Source of the DNA: Atherinomorus stipes | Taxonomy: Eukaryota > Chordata > Actinopteri > Atheriniformes > Atherinidae | Direction of reading: 5' to 3' | Length of the DNA: 64,000 bases | Assembly: GCA_023101725.1 (NCBI GenBank) | Contig: JALJCO010008669.1 | Span: forward strand, 239,266-303,265 | Shown here: piece by piece, positions 1-24,189 of the stretch | Position numbering within the stretch: position 1 is the first letter of the stretch | Layout: the number at the start of each line of letters is the position of its first letter | The notes under the pieces: model-generated | The model's input: only the letters and a program-made list of their open reading frames with translations | Database searches by the model: none | Told to the model about the DNA's origin: nothing | Translations under genes and position numbers: made by a program

Positions 1-674
1 GTACAGGCATGTGTAAATCCTGTTATCTGGGTGTAATAGCATTAAATACTATTTTTACTGACCTGCAGGAGACCTACCTAGTTGATAAATTTAGTCAACA
101 CCAGCAGCTTTTCCTCTCATTGATTTGATATGTATCATGTTTCATATTGGATGTATTGCCACAGGGATGTTCCCAGTTTGCACTTTTCCCATCTGGTTTT
201 GTGTAAATTTAACAAGTGGGAAACAACTTAATAGGTGAGTTTGAGAAGTGCTCATAAGTAAAGTTTGCTACCTTTGGCTTGAGCCAAGCTAGATCATCTC
301 CGAGTTTCCAGTCTAAGATAAGCCAAGCAGGTTCTGGCTCTTTCTTGATATTTACTTATTAGTCACAAGCTAATATTCTCATCTAACACTCTCCAAAAAG
401 GGCACACAAGTGTGTTTCTTGAAATGTAGAAGTACTCCTTGAAAACAAAAGATTTTTCATCTGGAACAGATGATCTTTTCTGCTTTAGTATAACCTCAAT
501 TACCCTGGTTCTTTTGAGTGGAAACGGATTGTCATAAATGACAAAGTTGTGAAAAAGGCCTTGTCATCCCCAGGAAAAAAAAAAACAAACCTTTGTGTAA
601 GATTAACTGATGAAAACATCACGTGTAAGTCTGTTTTAAAGCACTCTTTTAGCTCATTTCTCTTTTTCTCTCAG
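1..674 (+). other. map3k3 intron (partial, 5' of first visible exon)
   Basis: AT-rich sequence ending in a pyrimidine-rich acceptor (TCTCTTTTTCTCTCAG at 659-674) for the first visible PB1 exon. No coding exon, RNA gene or clear repeat was recognised. Confidence 0.6.
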
Positions 675-11689
<11,015 letters not shown>

Positions 11690-12975
11690 GACCTGCTCAG
11701 TTTCTGAGCTTTAACCACAGAAAACCTGCAGAAATTACACACAGGAGTGAGTCAGATGCCAGTGTTAAATCTGTTGAGTTTCTTCCACCATTAAGATTGC
11801 CTTAAGTAAATGTAAATTTACAGACTATTTCTCAACTCACTGCCTCATAAACAATCAACAGTGTGTGCTCTTACAAGGGTGTCCACAAGGGGAAACACAT
11901 ATTAATTATTTTGTGGGCATCACATATTTAACATAGACATACGCCACATCAGGCCTCATTATCAAACCATAGTTCATGAAGATGTGACTACTCCTGTTTT
12001 TCAGTCACTCCTTGTGTAGTTACACAAAACACCAGAAATCCTTAAAATATTGAACATTTAAACCATTTTAAGCTTCGATGGACCTAATTTTTTTTTTTAA
12101 TACTAAGAACAGTTTCAAACTTTCAAGTTCTTATCTAAGCTATTTGAATGCATCAGCGATAAAATGTTGACCTTTTCCTTTAATATTTTTGCCTTTTCAC
12201 CTTGTTTTGCCTTTTGTTGCACTATGACCAGCCTCCCTCCTCTTATTTCTCCTCAGTAACACAGATGTTCTCAGCTAAGAAATTGCCAAAACGGGGACAA
12301 CTAGCTAACTGTCCCGTGGGATTGTTTTCAGTGATATATGAAAGTAAAGCAGATGATGCTTGTGATTATAGTTTGTACAAACTAAAGACGTTTAATGGAG
12401 GTGAGTCCTGTTACCTTTACCTGTTCATGTGTGTCTGGCCTGAACATCCCGGACTGAAAGGTCTTGCCTTAAGGATCATCTTAAATCAGATGCACTTTTA
12501 TGTAAAAATGAATGTTATGGGGTTTTCTTTAAATTAGTTTTTTTTTTTTCCTAAATGTGAAATTTTTTCACCTTTTATTTATATCCCCATTGCATTCCAA
12601 GTAGATATTATAAGGAGATATGTATGTATAAATATATTTTTTATATTAAGACTGTGTCAAATCCAATGATACTTTAATGACATATAGTTTTTAAAAGAAA
12701 AAAAAAAGAAAGCAGCTGGTTTTGCAGACACAACTGATTTAAGATTTATAAATGAGAAATAGGTGGAAAACGAACTCTGGATGCCTGGTTTTTGCTCCAG
12801 TGCAGATTTTTTATTTTCACTACATCATTATCTATACAGCATTGTCTGACAGGTTATAAAAACCTATCATCATTACCCATGCTGCTTTGCCACCTCCATT
12901 AAAACTTATGAATGAAATCTTTTAAAGTTCAACTGGCAAAGAAAATCAAATAAACCTCGGGGGAGTTTGTTTTTT
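11690..12975 (+). other. map3k3: map3k3 3'UTR with poly(A) signal
   Basis: Non-coding AT-rich sequence after the TGA at 11687-11689. The first good AATAAA is at 12949-12954. Other candidates lie at 13450-13455 and near 13528, so longer 3' ends are possible. Confidence 0.6.
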
Positions 12976-13599
12976 TGTTGGGGTTTTCTGCATATTCTTG
13001 ATCTCAGTGTTATTAAAAACATAACTAAGGGTGCATGTGTGCCAAAGACAAGCAGGATCAGAACCAGTGTTGCATGTCAGAGTTCGCTCTTCTACCCAGA
13101 CAACGACTTTGTTTATCCCAGGGTTCAGACAACATATCCAGTATTAAATGGTTCTCTGGGCAAAGGGCTTGCTGTTGCCTTAAAACTAATACAAGAATGT
13201 TTTTATGAGACTGCTACACACTATGCAGCCAGCCAGTATTTAGCATTGACATGCAGTTATTAAAAAAAAAAAGAGACCCTGGGATAAACAAATGAATTCA
13301 ACTTAGATGTTAGAAATCTATATATGTAAATGTACAATACTTATGACAAGACTTGCAGTGCAAAGTCAAATGTATCAAATTTATTTTACAGCAAGAAAAG
13401 AATATTATGTGATATATTTGTGTATATTTCATGTCCTCTTTACAAATCAAATAAACTGTTTTGAAACTTCAATTGATTCCAGTGTGGTCAAACACATGGG
13501 AAGACAACAGCCTCTTGTCCAGCCTGTAAATAAAGGGAAACAGGACACTGAGCTCACTGTTGGCAGTAAGAAGCTGTTTGATTGATAGAGTCATTTTTT

Positions 13600-16500
13600 C
13601 CCTTTTCTCACTCCCTCGTTTTGTCTTGTCCTCTCTTTTTACCCTTTCACTCTTTAAATGAGGAAAAACAGGAGGCAGTCACAGGAAGAAGAGATTTCTA
13701 CGGTCGTGTCTGCCTGTGAGAGGGGAAAACAGATGATCCCACAAAGGGCCTTTTTTTAACTGGTGTGATGCAGCAATTCTTTCCATGGTTTGTTTTTATT
13801 ACATCTTTAATTTCAATTTGAAATTTCTCTGAACAAGGGCTACAAAAATATGTCCAAAATGTGACATATTTGGTCAGCTACATTATCAGTCCATGACAAA
13901 GAGCCATATTTTTGGTTCATCTGTCCAAGTTGATGACTATTGTGTAGGTCAGGGAAGGGTTTTATTAGCATGTTGCACTGAAATTTGATACTCATGCCTC
14001 ATGTAAGCTGATTTTTCAAGACTTTTAAAAAAATTTTTGCTTTTCCTGTAACACCTTATGTCAAAACGGTGTTAATATTTCTGTTTTTTCTTTCTGTTTT
14101 TCTTCTTTTCCTCTCCCTGTGCTGTGTTTGTAAAGTGATGTGAGTGAGGGGCGTTAGGATTTGTCTGTGTAGTATGTTTGGGCCCCCGGCATTCCTGCTG
14201 ACAGGCAGACTAGAGCTGCAGGCCTGAACCTGCTCAGACCTCTTTGTAGCTGTGCTGTTTGGACCTAGTGGTGCTGAGTCATAAAGCTGGCCAGTCTGTC
14301 CCAGTTAAGCCCCCCAGGCCTCCAGCTTCACTGGCACCCAGGAATTCAGCTGGGCCTAATGCCTCTTAAGTGTGAGAGGTCCAAACTGCCAGTACCAGTG
14401 ATGCAATAGGAACATAGATCCTTTACTTATGTTAATTACAAGGTTAACTATACATATGTGAATTACATGGTGACAGACAAGCACTAATTTTTTGTTTTCA
14501 AAACCTTTTGTACAGTTTTAAGTTATATTAGAAATAAATAGGATCACTGACTCCATTAACCAAAGAAATTATTCCTCCATAAAGGTGCAGCAATACGATC
14601 AGACTGTAAACATCCAGTCCTTATGAAAGGTCTAATTAGATATGGAAAAAAATTGTAATTATATCAAATATCTATCTCTCATCTAATGTTTAAATATCAG
14701 TATTATAACTGAAATGATTGGTACAGGAAAAAAGTCCAGAATATAAGGACACAATATCTGTTTCCCATAAAATTAAGTACATTTTTAGACTTAAAGTTAA
14801 ACAAGCATATGATTAAAATATAATTTACACTCCTAACTTGGCCAAGAATTTGGGGGAAATTTACAGGCCCTTTATTCCAGCTGATAAAAACTTTGCTCAA
14901 GTTCAGTAGTGGCTAAACAATGCTGCTAGTTATGAGGTTGCAAAAAGATATTTTATGTCCATCAACCAAGAGCAAAGAAATCATCAAATGAGTGGAAAAG
15001 ATATAAATCAGGCATCACTCACATCCACACAACCCTGGGAAGACTTTTTCTTAAAGGATTTTATCGTCACATGTTGGTTTGTTAAGCAGGCCATTTGACA
15101 GCTCAACTTTTTTCTAAATTAGAGGAATTCATTTTTATGATTTTATTTTTGTTTGTTTGTCTTTTTGTTATAGTATTTTATGTCACAGACCAATTAATTT
15201 CCAATGACAAAGAAGGGGGGGGGGCATTTAGCTGCCTGCAACCACCTGCAAGATGAAACAAAGCAGAGACCAGAGAGAGGGAGGGTTGTTTCCAAAACTA
15301 CTGGCTTGCATACAACCAACAGAGGGAATCACTTGGAATTTCTATGAGGTTTTTTTTCTGCTTTTATGTGGTCAACCAGTTGAATTCTTGCAGTTATTTT
15401 TTTTTTTTTTATCTGTTTTTATTCTTTTCGCATCTTTATACCACTATGGTGCACACAGATTTACTCTAATGTGGATTCAAATATTATTGATATTGATCTC
15501 GTTTAATTTCATTCAGAAATTTGGCAAAAGCTTAAAGTTTTATTTACCCTGTGTATGGCTTTGATGTATTGAGAAAGGTGGAGCTGAGACAGTCGTGTTT
15601 CCTGCTCATTGGTAAGGATTCAGTTTGGTTTGTGGCCGTGTACATTTAGATATCAGTGAAGTTGAAGTATGGCACTAGAGTAGGTCAGATTAAATGCCAA
15701 GGTTGTCAATCATATCTAGTAACTATGTTTCCTTGACCTGAAATTAGATTTGGCATATTAGGATTCTGCCCTGCACTCCTCTTTAGTGTATGTCCTGCAG
15801 ATGAGACGGTCTCTCCTCCTGTCAAAGACATCAATCAGCTGTTTGACTTGGCCGCTCAGTGACTCCATTAGCAGGGAGGGAGGAGAGGCAGAGGTCTACA
15901 TCCCCACTTTCACACTCTCCTCTCTGTGTGGATGTTTAATCATCAGGACGTATTCCCTCAGTGACCACATCTAAGGCAACGGCAGTGATTGTCTAAAAAA
16001 TCCAGAAGGCTAAGACAATTAGTGTCACCATAATGATGCAACCATGCTATTAATCCTTAGAGATGGAGCCTTTTAAATCAACAAATCTCTGCCAGACTTA
16101 GTGTGCCATCTCGTTTAACCTCTATTAACAGAGACCAATTGGGATTCAAGACACTGTGTTGATGTTTTTCTTCTTTTACAGCAACAACACTTGGAGCTCA
16201 GATAGTAAAGTCAAAAAGACTTTAAAGGCCTTATTCACTGTCTCCCAGTACCACTGGTTTCCACTCCCTGTGACTTTATGACCCAAAGAAATCCTTTATG
16301 CAACACTGTTGTTGTGGTTTTACTGTCTGCAACAAAACAGCAGTTAACCATGCCTCTGTCCTCGTAAGTTTGATTTTACACACTGCAAATATAAATTAGA
16401 TATCACATATTTGATTCAATTCTATCATCTGGATACTGAATTGTTCCTTTTTAAAATGGCATGTATCCCTGCCTTTTCCATTTGCACCACTGTTGGATTT

Positions 16501-18000
16501 CTATTCCTTTCTGAAATCTTGTGATGCTTACTTTCTGTTTTCTAATCCATCACAGTAATGACTACATCTGCTTTACCCATGATCAAAGTGACATTTATAA
16601 AGACAGAGAGAAACCTGGGGTTTACTGGACTGAAAAGATAAACAACAAAAGGTTATAACCTTATTAAGGGTGATGTGGACAATACTGAGCCTGTTCTAAA
16701 AATAAAAAGATAGAAGACAATGTTACTAATTGATATTTTTGTGTGGAAAAAATTAAAAGGAAAAAAATAAGTGTATATGGAGTCTTTCTTCTCAAACTCA
16801 AATTTAACTACTAATTAAACATGATTATTAATTTGTGTTTTTACCATTTCTTCTACTGTATATGTATGTTTTTAGGAACATATTGAATTGAAGAACTCTA
16901 AACTTTTTGTTTTGCTTTTAGAAACTATTTGCAGATGGAACTGAGCATTTGGTTTAAATCTCATCTCCATGACATCCTCTCGAAAAAGAAGTAAAGAAAA
17001 AAATGTGCTTAAATACTCTGATGTAGTCAGCCATGTGGTTGTCAAGGTAATGGATGAAAGGGGTCTTGTAATGTAGCCTCTGTTAGTCATCTTGAAGTTC
17101 AGATTAAGTTTGCACTCCTCAACCCCATCCTCCCGACATCCTCCCCCTCAAGTCTACCATCCATCAGTCCTGGAACCAGCAGGATGTCCAATAACCCGAA
17201 CACAGTGAACACCACAGTGTTACTGGGAGCACTTGCTACTTTTTTTCTCCTCTGTTTACAGAAAGAGTTCATATTCCCCTCCTGCTAAGTGGTCAAATTA
17301 ATGTTGTCATTTACTCACTGGGCCAAATTTGCATTAAAGATTTCTCTGTTACTTTTTATATGACTGAATTTATCACATACTGCAACATAACAAACAAACT
17401 TTAATGAAATTAAAGTTAGAATATTACTGTAATGTTTCATTTTTATGCTTTTGTGACAGAATATGTTAACAAATTCTTGTACAGTTAACATGCACATACA
17501 AATTTAAAGTGTTAACAAAATTTACGACCTTTAATATCAACATTAAAGCCCTAAAATACCCCCAAAAGTCATTTTAAAAAGTCTAACTAGTCACAGGTTA
17601 TAATGACATGAAATCTAATTCTTTGAAAATGTATTTCCTTCTGTTTAGAATCACCTTTTAATACAAATCTTAAACAAAAATCAGTTGGAAAAAAGTATTA
17701 AAAAGTTCCCATTAGAGTGAGCATTTTAATTGAAATTAAGAAAGTGTTTTTGATTTAATTGAGTCTGTTAAGTGAAAAATTACTGGCAGTTTTCCTCATT
17801 ATTATGTAACTAAATTGTGATCCAAGAATCAGAGAAAACAACCCTGGGATTTGTCCTATGTTGTTTTTCTCCAGTGGACCCCTTGGTGGACATCTCCGAT
17901 GCTTGCCCTACTTTGCAGCTCTGAACATAACATTGTGACTCTGGATTAATGGATTTTCCTCGTCCTTTACTCTATGGTTGTGTTTTCTGATTAGAGAAAT
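13600..18000. other. Intergenic region map3k3-gfap
   Basis: No coding exon or RNA gene recognised. Mostly AT-rich. Two stretches stand out by higher GC and absence of repeat structure: 14,175-14,395 and about 17,100-17,235. The first holds TGCTGAGTCAT at 14,272-14,282, a MARE/AP-1-type match. These are candidate regulatory or conserved non-coding segments only. Confidence 0.5.
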
Positions 18001-18048
18001 GGGTTTGTTTGGTCAAACTCTATTTCTGGTTTTGTGAGCGCTCATGTG

Positions 18049-18398
18049 TGGCCAGGTTGAATTTGTGGCCAAACCCTGTCACACAAATTCCTTTTCATTC
18101 AGTTGGAACAGAAAGAAAGAGAGTAAGACAAAAAGGGGTGAACGTAAGACTGAAAGAGAGAGTGAGTCAGGGGCTGAGCAGGAGGGAGGAAAGGGGGAGA
18201 GGAGGAGAAGGCCGGGAGACATTTGTAGTTGAGTGGACGAGCACAGACAATCCCTGGCACACAGCTTTTTGAGTGTCATGTAAACCACCCCTTCACTCTC
18301 CCTTTTTGTCCCATTCACTGCCTGCCACCCTCCCTTCTCCCTGCCCCACCCTGTGGCCTCTCTGCTTTGGACTTGGGGGGTTTGCTGGCTCTATAAAA
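18049..18398 (+). promoter_or_regulatory. gfap: gfap proximal promoter
   Basis: TATAAAA is at 18,392-18,398, 36 bp before the ATG, so the 5'UTR must be very short. Upstream are an exact AP-1 consensus TGAGTCA at 18,163-18,169, a purine-rich tract to about 18,220, and two TGGCCA palindromes (about 18,048 and 18,066) that resemble NFI-type half-sites. AP-1 and NFI sites are known in mammalian GFAP control. Their use here is inferred. Confidence 0.65.
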
Positions 18399-18434
18399 GC
18401 CCTGTTTGTGCCCATAGTGAGCTTATTCCCCACC

Positions 18435-21400
18435 ATGGAGAGCCAGAGAGTCCAGTCCTCGTACAGGAAACGCTTTGGGCCTCAGGGCTCAAGCAGCACA
18501 GGAGGCAGAATTGGTAGCCTGTCATCTAGTCGCCTATCTTGGCATGGCACCCCTCGCAACATCACCCATTCCAGCCCAATATCTCGGATATCCCTGGGCT
18601 CTGTCAACACTGCTTTGCTGCTGGGGAGCCCCGGGGACCGGTTGGATTTCTCAGCAGACTCCCTGATGAAGGCTCAGTACAAGGAAACCCGCACAAATGA
18701 GAAGATGGAGATGATGGGCCTGAACGACCGCTTTGCCAGTTACATAGAAAAGGTACGCCTGTTGGAACAGCAGAACAAGGTGCTGGTGGCAGAGTTGAAC
18801 CAGTTGAAGGGGAAGGAGCCCAGCCACTTGGGAGACATTTACCAGGAGGAGCTCAGAGAGCTACGACGGCAGGTGGATGGTCTCACTACTAACAAGGCAC
18901 GGCTGGAGATTGAGAAGGACAACCTGGCTGCAGATCTGGCCACTCTGAAGCAGAGGTAAGAGGAAGCAGGGTGGAGCCTGTGGGTGGAGGATTGTTAGTT
19001 CAGTGCACTCATTGGCTTTGTCTTTTTGAATTTTTTGTGTGCTGTCATTGTAATTAATCAGGCAGGCAGGTTGGAGAATTTTGAGCTGTTTTGTTTATGA
19101 AAATATAGATACATTTATGGTACATAAATAATGCATTAAGTTCATGGTGGAGAAAGAGAAAGTCGAGGGAAGAGTTGGGAAAAAGGGATGAGAGAAACAG
19201 TGAGTTCAGAGAACTTTTAGCCTTTAACAGACATTCAAAAAAATAATCTTGGAAATAAAAATGTAATTCAAATATCTTGTTTAATTTTGCATTGCCTATA
19301 ATTCTAATGAGAGAGGAGCTGCTTTTTATGTTATAGCTGACAGATACAAAAGGTATGAGGAATATAAAGGCCTGTGTGCTACCTTCCCTCATTAATTTGT
19401 ATTATTCACTTAAGTTATCTTGTTTCACAATTAGTGTTTTTCTATCTCAAACTTTAGCACCTTTTTGGATAAAGCCAATTAACACTCTGGACCAGCCTGT
19501 GCATTGCTTGATCAAAGATTGCTTGCAGATGTGCCAAAAGGTTTTTTCTTTTTTAAGCTTGGCTTTGGTTTAAAGTTGGTGATTTTATTGTTTTTTACTC
19601 ATCCACTGCTAGAAAACTCAGTTCAATTAGACAAGCTGTGTGCATCCAAGTACAACAAAAAAGATTAAAGGTTTTCTTTTTTTTTTTAATTACATGCGCA
19701 TTTATATGGAGATTTAGTTTTGTTAGTGACTCGTTGGAATGCAGACCGCTGTGGTCTGCCTGAGCTTTACTCCTGGATCCCTCTTTACAAACTTGATCCT
19801 GACTGAACCCCTCGTCACCATTGAGAGACTGTGGAGGAATGAAGCAAACACAATGGTGGCTTTCCACAAAGGGAACACACAGCCAGGCAGATGTTCTCTT
19901 GTTCCATTTTATTCTAACACATTAATTCACTGATGTCACATAGCCGCTCTTTTTTTTTTTTTTTACCCATGATGCACACGTGGCTTGAATCTACAATTCA
20001 GTTTTGACTTGAGAAAGTCGGACTGAAAAGCTGAGGGTGGAAAGGTCTACTTCAGAATCCTCTCTACCCTCTGACCACGCAGCTGTTGGGCCCCTGAAAG
20101 ATGGCAGACTGAATTGTGATGCTTAGGCGGAGAAGGTCAAAGGTCACTTTTGTGATTCATGCTGCTCTCCGTGCAACTTTCTATTCAGCCAAATGTGTGA
20201 AGCTCTACAGATGTTACACCAAGCCTGAGTGTTTCTGGTTTCATATATGTGTGTGTGTGTGTGGGAGATGGATTGTGGGGTGGTGTCTTTGTGTGCAGGG
20301 GTGTGTTTATGCATGTGTACGTGTATTCCATCCCGTGGGAAAGGCTTCTGGCTGTTAGATGGGAGTGAATGTGTAATGATGCGTAAGCTGCCCTTTCAGC
20401 TGAGCCCTGCTTGTCCCAGTAGCATGAATATTAGCACTGAAGCACAGAGAAAATGTCTCATCAAAATACTTCAAACATGTCTTCTGTCATCTCAGCTTGA
20501 CTCCCTATTCCACAGAAAAGTCTTATTTGAATCCCAGTAAAACTGTATGCTTGTTTCCTGCTGATGTTTAATGTAGGAAAAGAAAACTACTTTAACAAAA
20601 GCTCAACTGAAATATGTGGTTTTCAGTTAAAAATTTTACTTACAGTAGCAGTAAATACTTAAAAGATAAGAATGTTGTATTTTTCTTCTGTAACTGAATT
20701 TTTGTGTAGATTTTGATTGCTTTATACTTTAATTAGTTGTTCTCCCATTATGTAATCTAGATTGCAAGATGAAATTGTACTCCGGCAAGAAGCAGAGAAC
20801 AACTTAAATGCCTACAGACAGGTAATTTCCTTGAACTGTTTCCTAATTTATTTAGATATTCAGTATTTATAACTGTCCAATCACTTCCTTGGTGCCTCTT
20901 GCTTTCAACAGGATGTGGATGAGGCATCTCTCAGTCGAGTCCAACTGGAGAGGAAGCTGGAAGCCCTGCAGGATGAAATAAACTTCCTAAAGAAAATTCA
21001 TGAGGAGGTAAGACTATCAATTGCAAAGTAAGCCACAATGACTAAGTTACCACTCATTACTGTAATTTTGGTTTCATGTTTCCTTTAACTTTGTCATCTC
21101 AGGAGCTTCGAGAGTTACAGGAGCAGATCATGGCCCAGCAGGTCCATGTTGATCTAGATATGTCAAAACCGGACTTGACTGCTGCTCTGAGAGATATCAG
21201 GGTTCAGTATGAAAACATGGCCTCTTCGAACATGCAGGAAACAGAGGAATGGTACCGCTCCAAGGTAAGAGGACTCAATTATAAGTTTTCTGAAATTACT
21301 GGGTTCAGAGTCAAAATGTTTTACCACAAAACGATGTAATTCATAACTTTTCTTGTCTTTTCGTTATGGAAGGACATGTAAAAGTTATTTTGAGAACTTT

Positions 21401-23260
21401 GATGGGTATCTACTTTAAAACCAATGCAAAATTAAAAGAAAGATAAAAGAGTAATCAAGATTAAACTTACAAACTAACTATTGTACTGTTTTATATAGTT
21501 TGCTGACCTGACGGATGCAGCCAATCGAAACGCAGAAGCCCTGCGCCAGGCCAAGCAGGAAGCCAATGAATATCGCCGTCAGATCCAAGTGTTGACCTGT
21601 GACCTGGAGGCTCTCAGAGGCACTGTAAGCCCACTAAACCCCACATGAAAATTAGCTGGTACATTAACTAAAAAACAGGGATTTGTCCCTGTTGTCTCCC
21701 TTCATTTTCATACTGCATATTTGGGTTAACTGACAAGGTAAATCATCCCGATTTATCAATGATGATTTTCTGTCAGTAGCATTTGCATGTTTTTGGTAAT
21801 TGTATAGATTTCACAGTATAAAAGTTCCCAAAATTAGCAGTACAACTAAGTTTATAGTCATCAATTTTGACTTATCAAATGTGTTTTTCAAAATTGCTTT
21901 GCATGAACCTTATGTGGTGCTCTCTTTCCTTTAAGAACGAGTCACTGGAACGGCAGCTCCGAGAGATGGAGGACCGCTGTGCCATGGAGACTACCAGTTA
22001 CCAAGATACAGTGAGCCGTCTGGAGGAGGATATCCAAGCACTGAAAGAGGAAATGGCAAGGCATCTGCAGGAGTACCAGGATCTGCTCAATGTCAAACTG
22101 GCTCTGGATATTGAGATAGCCACTTATAGAAAATTGCTGGAGGGAGAGGAGAGCAGGTGAGCCAGATGATGGCAAACAGTATTTGACATAAATCTGGTGT
22201 CTATTTGCGTTTACATCGCTTTTCTCCTCTTTTCTAACAGGATCACTATTCCAGTTCAGAGCTTTGCCAATCTGCAATTTAGAGGTCAGCATCAAATACA
22301 TTCTCATATTTCCTACTTTATCTGTTTTTTCTCTTGGTCATATATTAGTTTTGAAAATGATAGTTTTATACAGTTTTTGACAGCAGAAAAGAGGAAACTT
22401 CTGCCTGATTGTGGCACCAAAGAGACACACTCCAGCAGACCCCACTTACATTTGAACTGACTATGTGGACTCTGAATTTGACCTAAAAAAAGAAAATCAA
22501 TCAGTATTTTTTTCAAATACACTGAAATAATAAAATGTTAATTCAGAAAGTCTAATCTAATTTAATCCGTTGTATCTTATCCATGGAAATATGTTGGCAT
22601 AGATTCTCAGTCACCCAGTTTATGGTTATCCTATCAGGTTGAAAGAGGGCAGCTGGTCTTCTGACCATCACTGAGCATAGGAGGTAGTCTCAGATGTCTC
22701 CTCCTCAGCATCTACAGTGCAGCCTTGGCTCTTCTCTTCAGGTGGTTTCACAACCATTCATGTGTTGGATCTTGATACCAAAACATGTTTGTGTAGGCAG
22801 GTAAACAACCCACAGGTAACAATGACCACACAATAGTCCGATGAGTCATTGACACATTTTAACGACCCTCCAAGTGTGAACAATCTTGTGGTCATTTATA
22901 AATTGGAAACTTGTACTAAATGTCTTATATATCCTCTTTCTTTTGCATAGAAACTAATTTGGACACTAAAACCCCAGAGGCCCATGTGAAGAGGAGCATC
23001 CTGGTTCGAACTGTAGAGACCAGAGATGGGGAGGTATGTGCTGCTTAAACACTGCAAAGATTAGTTTCATATGGTGCACCTGCACATTGCACCTCTCACA
23101 TATTCCCTCTGGATGGCAATATTGGTCTCCTTTGCATATTTTCACACACGGTTCAGCACATACCCTACCAGAGAGGTGCTGTTTTCCTATTCTTAAGTCT
23201 TTTCTATTTTCTTTTCAGATCATTAAGGAATCAACCACTGAGCACAAAGACCTTCCCTGA
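18435..23260 (+). CDS. gfap: Glial fibrillary acidic protein (type III intermediate filament)
   Basis: Nine coding exons: 18435-18955, 20761-20821, 20912-21007, 21103-21264, 21499-21624, 21936-22156, 22241-22284, 22951-23033, 23219-23260 (TGA). Internal sizes 61, 96, 162, 126, 221 and 44 nt are the signature of type III intermediate filament genes. The product is 451 aa (mammalian GFAP is about 432). The head carries SSYRKRFG. The rod starts near residue 95 with [20 protein letters not shown] and ends near residue 394 with the helix-termination motif [16 protein letters not shown]. The tail has [14 protein letters not shown] and [15 protein letters not shown] and ends EHKDLP. It assembles filaments in astrocytes and radial glia. 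The tail [21 protein letters not shown] favours gfap over vimentin, desmin or peripherin. The start codon has a Kozak-like context (CCACCATGG) just after a TATA box. Confidence 0.95.
20134..20146 (+). promoter_or_regulatory. Perfect DR1 nuclear-receptor element in gfap intron 1
   Basis: AGGTCAAAGGTCA consists of two exact AGGTCA half-sites separated by one A, the DR1 consensus bound by RXR heterodimers with PPAR, COUP-TF and HNF4-type receptors. It lies in a GC-elevated, repeat-free part of gfap intron 1 (about 19,980-20,400). Confidence 0.6.
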
Positions 23261-24100
23261 AGACTAAAAAACAACTCTCCCATTTAGTTGTTTATGTAGT
23301 GATTATGAATGTGCATAACCGCATATTATTCCCATTTTAAATTCCAAACCCAGGACTGCCATTATTCATCCTGTCATCTTTGGGATTTCTCTCCCTTTAT
23401 TATCATCAGCTTTCTAATCCATTTAACAGCCTTAGACCTTGATAAACATCCATCTTAAAGTCACCATCTAAAATGAACTATTTCTGTCAGAAATAGCTGT
23501 AAATTACTTATAACATTTTTATTTTAACTTGAGCTGAAAGACCATATTTTTAGTGCTGATTCCAATTAGCTGCTGTAGAAGAGCTCTTGAAACGTAGTGA
23601 CCGTGTTCATCTAGAATGTAGAATTGTGGAGGTTGATGTGTGGTTATGTGTACGTGAAATGTGATCAAGGATGGACGCGAGAGATTTTTGGGATAGCAGA
23701 TATTAAAACTGGATTTAGGAAAGGAATGAGAGGTATGTGTAAGTCATAGCAGCTTTTTGAAGAAAGGCAAGTCAATCTCAGCCAGCTGTGTTTTTACCCT
23801 TTCTCTGGTGCTATTTTTTCCCTTCTTTTTTGAAATAGGAACTTGACCTGCTTCTTGGATTTAAAGCCCTGCATGAATGTACAAGTGTTTTAACATAAGC
23901 GAAGAGTTTTGCAGATAGTTTTGACATTTAAGTGCTTCAACATGTCAAAAATCCAGCGTAGTTCACCTTACATTTAACAGCTGTGATATTTCCATGCATT
24001 TACACTAATATCTGAATATGCTTACTACTCTGTAAGAGTGAACATAGTGACTCCTGCCATGTTTCCAAGTGGATTATCCAAATAAAAAAGCACAAACTGC
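23261..24100 (+). other. gfap: gfap 3'UTR with poly(A) signal
   Basis: AT-rich non-coding sequence after the TGA. The nearest AATAAA is at 24,081-24,086, giving a 3'UTR of about 0.85 kb. A second AATAAA lies at 24,839-24,844. Confidence 0.6.
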
Positions 24101-24189
24101 CTCATCAAAAGTTACAATATAAGGGTTGTGATCTATAGAAATACACAGAGTAATCAGCCAAAAATACATTAGAAATTATTTCAAGGGTT

